NCBI GenBank assembly: GCA_964412555.1
Contig: CAYPPG010000066.1
Location: 1 to 43,922, forward strand
Direction: 5' to 3'
Length of the DNA stretch: 43,922 nucleotides
Source of the DNA: CAYPPG01 sp964412555
GTDB lineage: Bacteria > Hinthialibacterota > Hinthialibacteria > Hinthialibacterales > Hinthialibacteraceae
Below the pieces are notes generated by a model. The model was not told the DNA's origin. It searched no databases and saw only the letters and a program-made list of their open reading frames with translations. Numbering within the stretch: the stretch's first letter is position 1; each line of letters starts with the position of its first letter. Shown one piece after another: positions 40,966 through 43,922 of the stretch. The position numbers and the translations under genes are program-made.

Positions 40966-42659
40966 TTCACCATCCAATTTTTCACAGCCGTGGCCTGCGT
41001 CGGGCCTGCTTTTAAATTGTCGAAACGGGCGTGATGCATATTTTGTAAATCAGCCGGAATATCGGGGAAACAGGCGCGGTAATGCAACGCCGCCGGTCCC
41101 CAAGGATTCTCTTCGTCCGTGACGGATGCGATTTCATTCCCATCTACAATAAACGTGATCGTATCCTCCACGCATTCGATTCGGAATCGGTGCCATCCAC
41201 TTTCATCGATGTTGACAGTCCCGTATTCTTCCGCGAATCCTTCCAATCGGTTCACTGCATGGGCGGTGTCGTTGCTGTCGGCATATTTCCGAGCGATGAC
41301 TTGCGCGTAATCGGTTTCATACGAAAGCGCATATCCTCCTGAACTCATATAGGGGATCGTATCTCCTGCCGCATCCAAAACCGGATTGGCCGGATCGCTG
41401 GCATTGCAACGCACGCCAAGAGAAACACGGTCATAACCGGAAGTGATATCGTCGCGAATTTCGCAATACACATCGGCTTCCACATAATAATTGCGATTCG
41501 TATTTTGTCCGAAGACCAGCATATCCCATGCATAGGACACCCCCACTTCCACGGCAAAGCGGGGACTACTCGCTCCTTCGAGTGGATTCGGCTCGATGGC
41601 GGGTAGAAACGCCTCCACTTGCTCCGCATCGGGGAATCCCACGATGTACGTTTTCTCTTGAGTCACATCGATGACCGGACGCTCATCACCGGGATTGTTC
41701 CATTCCGCCACTCCCCGATACATAATATCCGGATTCAATCCGGATTCATCGAATGCATCGGAAATCTCGGTGGAATCCAAATCGTCATACATGCTGGGCA
41801 TGCCGGTGAAGTCGAAGGTATATTCCGCATCCAACAAGGTTTCCGACACGACTCCCGGCTCGAAAGCGTATCCTTTCTTTTGAGGGAGGATTCGATAACT
41901 GCGCCCTTGAACTAAGTCCGGAAAAACATATTGGCCGTTTTCATCCGTACGGGTAACCTCGACGGAACTTTGGCCGATCGCGTGAACTATGACGTCGGGC
42001 ATCGGATTCTCTCCTTCGACGATGGTACCCTGCACACTCGAAGAGGATAGCGCGCCGACAAAACGGATTTCATCGACATACAAGGTGGCCAAGACATTAT
42101 CTACATTCCCGACGCACATGAATCCCACATCGACAATATCGGCGCTGTCGGCATCCGGATGATCCGTTCCATAGCCGGTGTCCCACTGCTCATTGACGAA
42201 GGAATCGATGGCCAACGTCAATTTTTGCCAGGAGGAATTGACGACAGTTTGAGTCGGCAAGTTGAATCGCAGCACGCGATTCTGGCTGTCGAACAAGAAA
42301 CATGCGACCACCAAATCCCCTTCGTTCACAGTGGAATCTCCATAGAACCAAAAACTCACGGCTTGAAACTGGGTGAGATCTAACGGCGCATCTTCAATAT
42401 CCCGCTGAATTCGGTTGTACCACCACTTCGCCGGCATATCGACGAGCATTTCCAAACAGGTGGAGCCTTCCGGGGGGTTGTTCGAATCATTCAAAAAGAC
42501 AAACAATCCGTCTTCACCGCCCGCTTTGGAATATTGCCAAACGGCATCCATATCCACTTCGCTCGGATAATCTTCGAAACTATCGACCAAGACATCCTGG
42601 GAAAAAGCCACGGGACATAGAAGGGCGAGAAAAAAAACCATACAAATCAATTGTCTCAT
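40962..42659 (-). CDS. Secreted multidomain protein: carbohydrate-binding-like, regulatory-like and lectin-like domains
   Basis: A 565-residue exported protein with a Sec signal (residues 1-20, ending VAFS). Residues 22-205 look like a CBM11/CIA30-type sandwich (VLVDSFEDYPSEVDMDAVWQ ... FQAVSFWFYGDSTVNEGDLV ... TLYVDEIRFVG). A carboxypeptidase-regulatory-like domain follows (SVQGTIVEGENPMPDVIVHA ... RTDENGQYVFPDLVQGRSYR). The C-terminal ~250 residues form a concanavalin-like domain (NRNYYVEADVYCEIRDDITS ... DESGWHRFRIECVEDTITFI ... HHARFDNLKAG), similar in wording to the partial protein at 1-954. A polysaccharide-binding role is inference; no catalytic motif was seen. Its stop overlaps the start of the next gene. 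Confidence 0.82.
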   Translation of the reverse strand: MRQLICMVFFLALLCPVAFSQDVLVDSFEDYPSEVDMDAVWQYSKAGGEDGLFVFLNDSNNPPEGSTCLEMLVDMPAKWWYNRIQRDIEDAPLDLTQFQAVSFWFYGDSTVNEGDLVVACFLFDSQNRVLRFNLPTQTVVNSSWQKLTLAIDSFVNEQWDTGYGTDHPDADSADIVDVGFMCVGNVDNVLATLYVDEIRFVGALSSSSVQGTIVEGENPMPDVIVHAIGQSSVEVTRTDENGQYVFPDLVQGRSYRILPQKKGYAFEPGVVSETLLDAEYTFDFTGMPSMYDDLDSTEISDAFDESGLNPDIMYRGVAEWNNPGDERPVIDVTQEKTYIVGFPDAEQVEAFLPAIEPNPLEGASSPRFAVEVGVSYAWDMLVFGQNTNRNYYVEADVYCEIRDDITSGYDRVSLGVRCNASDPANPVLDAAGDTIPYMSSGGYALSYETDYAQVIARKYADSNDTAHAVNRLEGFAEEYGTVNIDESGWHRFRIECVEDTITFIVDGNEIASVTDEENPWGPAALHYRACFPDIPADLQNMHHARFDNLKAGPTQATAVKNWMVK

Positions 42660-42897
42660 GATCCGGACTCCTTACAACTTTTCAATGTACAAAATACCTG
42701 AATCAATTGTAATGAGTCAAATGTTTGCTGCATAGCTCAGCAGGATAGATTGAATGAGAATGGAAACCTTCACCTTTCCCTTTTCGTATCCTGGCGTCAC
42801 TTTCTTGCTTTCCGTAATTGAGACATACTAAACGACCCAGCGGGGATGGAGTCACCCCCCATACCTGCCGGATTTTCAGACAACACTCATAAAAATG

Positions 42898-43149
42898 CTA
42901 ATATTTCCCGGCTTGTTTCACATGCGATGTTAGATCGCTTACATCCCAAATGTGGACAGTAGTCCTGATGGTCGCTATTACTTTTTTAGCATTAGTCGTA
43001 AACAGTATTTTTTCATACAAATTCTTTAATTGGGATTGATGATCAGATTTCCGCCGGGAGAATTGAGAATATCGCCAATATGCGCGGAGATTTCCGCAAT
43101 TCCAGCCGCATCGGCTTTCAATTACCAGAGCTAAGCGGAGCGAATCCAA
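42898..43149 (-). pseudogene. Remnant of a WD40 protein
   Basis: Only the last part reads like a known fold: ILFTTNAKKVIATIRTTVHI followed by WDVSDLTSHVKQAGKY, the end of a WD40 repeat and a C-terminal tail. The preceding 40 residues have no clear similarity and the frame opens abruptly. I take it as a 3' fragment of a larger WD40 gene (compare the intact one at 26653-28980). Confidence 0.5.
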
Positions 43150-43203
43150 CGATCGGAATCTGGTGAGATGTACTCAAGGCTCAAATTTTCTCGTAGTGGT
43201 GGT

Positions 43204-43452
43204 TTACACGATCACTTCGGCTTTCAACGCGTTGTGAGTGTACTTAACGGAAAAATCACGGTTAGGAAACACATTCATCCAGCGAATCGTATGGCCGATT
43301 ATGGGAAAATTGTTCCAATCCGGGATGCCCAAGTTGAAAGATTGAAACACATCTCCGTTTCCATACCCAACATCAATCAGGCGATCAGCGAATACGTTCC
43401 CCCTATGTTCCGCCTGATAGGTCCCATCTTTCCGAATCCGGAGCGGCCACAT
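43204..43452 (-). CDS. Small hypothetical protein, possibly a fragment
   Basis: An 82-residue frame from ATG 43452 with a near-perfect ribosome site (AGGAGGTGA, 43469-43461) 8 bases upstream. The site overlaps the stop of the preceding ORF, so the two would be coupled. The protein (MWPLRIRKDGTYQAEHRGNV ... FNLGIPDWNNFPIIGHTIRW) is not recognised. It has no signal peptide and a beta-rich look. It could equally be the second half of one secreted protein split by a frameshift from 43468-43728. Confidence 0.5.
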   Translation of the reverse strand: MWPLRIRKDGTYQAEHRGNVFADRLIDVGYGNGDVFQSFNLGIPDWNNFPIIGHTIRWMNVFPNRDFSVKYTHNALKAEVIV

Positions 43453-43467
43453 TCCTTTCGTCACCTC

Positions 43468-43728
43468 CTAATCCAACCCCGGCTCCTTCGAGGGCCGCAC
43501 TGTCGTATCCGTCAACTTCAATCCCCCGCTGCCATCGCAATAATACTTCGGGTAACTGAAAAACACTATCGTTCCCGGCCCTGTCTTCTCCACATACTCC
43601 GAAACCGGCTGTGGATACGATTCTATCTGTTGCGAAAAGCTGGCACTGCTGCAAAATGCAACACATATGACGAAAGAAAGAATCCATCTCGGTATGGATT
43701 TTGGATTTCGTTTTGCGTAACTGTTCAT
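43468..43728 (-). CDS. Small secreted hypothetical protein, possibly the 5' half of a split gene
   Basis: An 86-residue frame with a convincing signal peptide (SIPRWILSFVICVAFCSSASFS) and a short mature part (QQIESYPQPVSEYVEKTGPG, then IVFFSYPKYYCDGSGGLKLT). Not recognised. It is followed after 15 bases by the ATG of the next small ORF; the stop overlaps that gene's ribosome site. Either a two-gene operon or a frameshifted single gene. Confidence 0.5.
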   Translation of the reverse strand: MNSYAKRNPKSIPRWILSFVICVAFCSSASFSQQIESYPQPVSEYVEKTGPGTIVFFSYPKYYCDGSGGLKLTDTTVRPSKEPGLD

Positions 43729-43761
43729 GAGAAACCTTCGTATTAGTCATTCTTCAGTGAA

Positions 43762-43922
43762 GCGCTCTACCGCCAGGGCAGATTTGACGCCTTGACCTGG
43801 TTCCCCACAGGGGGTAGCAAGGGTAAGCGAAGTCTACCCTCGCCGGGTCGCGCTCTACCGCCAGGGTAGAACTGACGCCTTGCCCTGGCTACCCATAGGG
43901 GGTAGCAAGGGTAAGCGTAGTC
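43762..43922. repeat. 88-bp tandem repeat carrying one family B and one family A palindrome per unit
   Basis: Unit 1 is 43762-43849; unit 2 starts at 43850 and runs off the window. Each begins GCGCTCTACCGCCAGGG, has a family B palindrome (43773-43800 and 43861-43888, ending CCTGG) and then a family A palindrome (43817-43843, loop AGCGAAGTC; 43905 onward, loop AGCGTAGTC). More units may lie beyond the window. Confidence 0.85.

Noticed and set aside
1..43922. tRNA or rRNA genes
   Set aside because: No cloverleaf with a T-arm GGTTCGAATCC-like motif and acceptor pairing, and no rRNA segment, was seen on either strand by eye.
1..43922. RAYT-type or insertion-sequence transposase that could move the palindromes
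   Set aside because: None of the long frames encodes a recognisable transposase, integrase or recombinase.

Overview
The window is a 43.9-kb piece of a metagenome-type scaffold. It contains two 100-N gaps, a moderate GC content (my impression, not counted) and many intergenic palindromic repeats. Gene content points to a Gram-negative, uncultivated environmental bacterium: a Tat-exported sugar-isomerase-like protein next to a Gfo/Idh/MocA oxidoreductase, a sulfatase-TPR lipoprotein, a large WD40 protein, extracytoplasmic regulatory-like and lectin-like beta domains, a BlaI/BlaR1-type locus, and a candidate sigma-54 promoter. This mix is common in Planctomycetota, Poribacteria, Hydrogenedentota and Sumerlaeota. 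I cannot decide the phylum, and no rRNA or tRNA gene was seen.

Layout. 1-1.9 kb: end of a lectin-like secreted protein, then a ParDE toxin-antitoxin pair bracketed by one palindrome family. 2.0-4.3 kb: a NodU/CmcH-type carbamoyltransferase followed by an SxtJ-like membrane protein. 4.5-9.0 kb, minus strand: two tandem ammonium transporter-PII modules for nitrogen sensing and uptake. The upstream module has a candidate sigma-54 promoter. 9.5-10.1 kb: HigBA toxin-antitoxin. 10.2-13.5 kb, minus strand: a GT4 glycosyltransferase, a gamma-glutamylcyclotransferase-like protein and a GT-C membrane glycosyltransferase. 13.6-18.1 kb, plus strand: a housekeeping run of rseP, proS and ribF. 18.3-22.5 kb: a 33-residue acidic protein, a decayed region, a second GT-C glycosyltransferase and two unrecognised genes. 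23-26.6 kb, plus strand: a COG0731-type radical SAM enzyme, ychF, and a LysM/M23 peptidase. 26.6-29.0 kb: a membrane-anchored WD40 protein.

29.1-31.2 kb: a candidate free-standing structured RNA with its own promoter and terminator, an MFS transporter, a small protein, and a decayed copy of the MFS gene's 3' end. 31.2-34.0 kb: an oxidoreductase/sugar-isomerase-like pair. 34.1-36.9 kb: an exported nickel superoxide dismutase, divergent from a BlaI repressor with clear operators, followed by a BlaR1-like gene that appears internally deleted. 37.0-42.7 kb: a transglutaminase-like protein, a sulfatase-TPR lipoprotein and a secreted multidomain protein. 42.9-43.9 kb: a WD40 remnant, two small ORFs and an 88-bp tandem repeat.

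The strongest undescribed signals are the structured RNA at about 29160-29320, the palindrome families whose arms change in complementary pairs around a fixed loop (one copy supplies the stop codon of proS), the exported Ni-SOD, and the BlaI locus with a broken sensor. Both N gaps are flanked by the same exact 55 bp on each side, so they are probably assembly artefacts.
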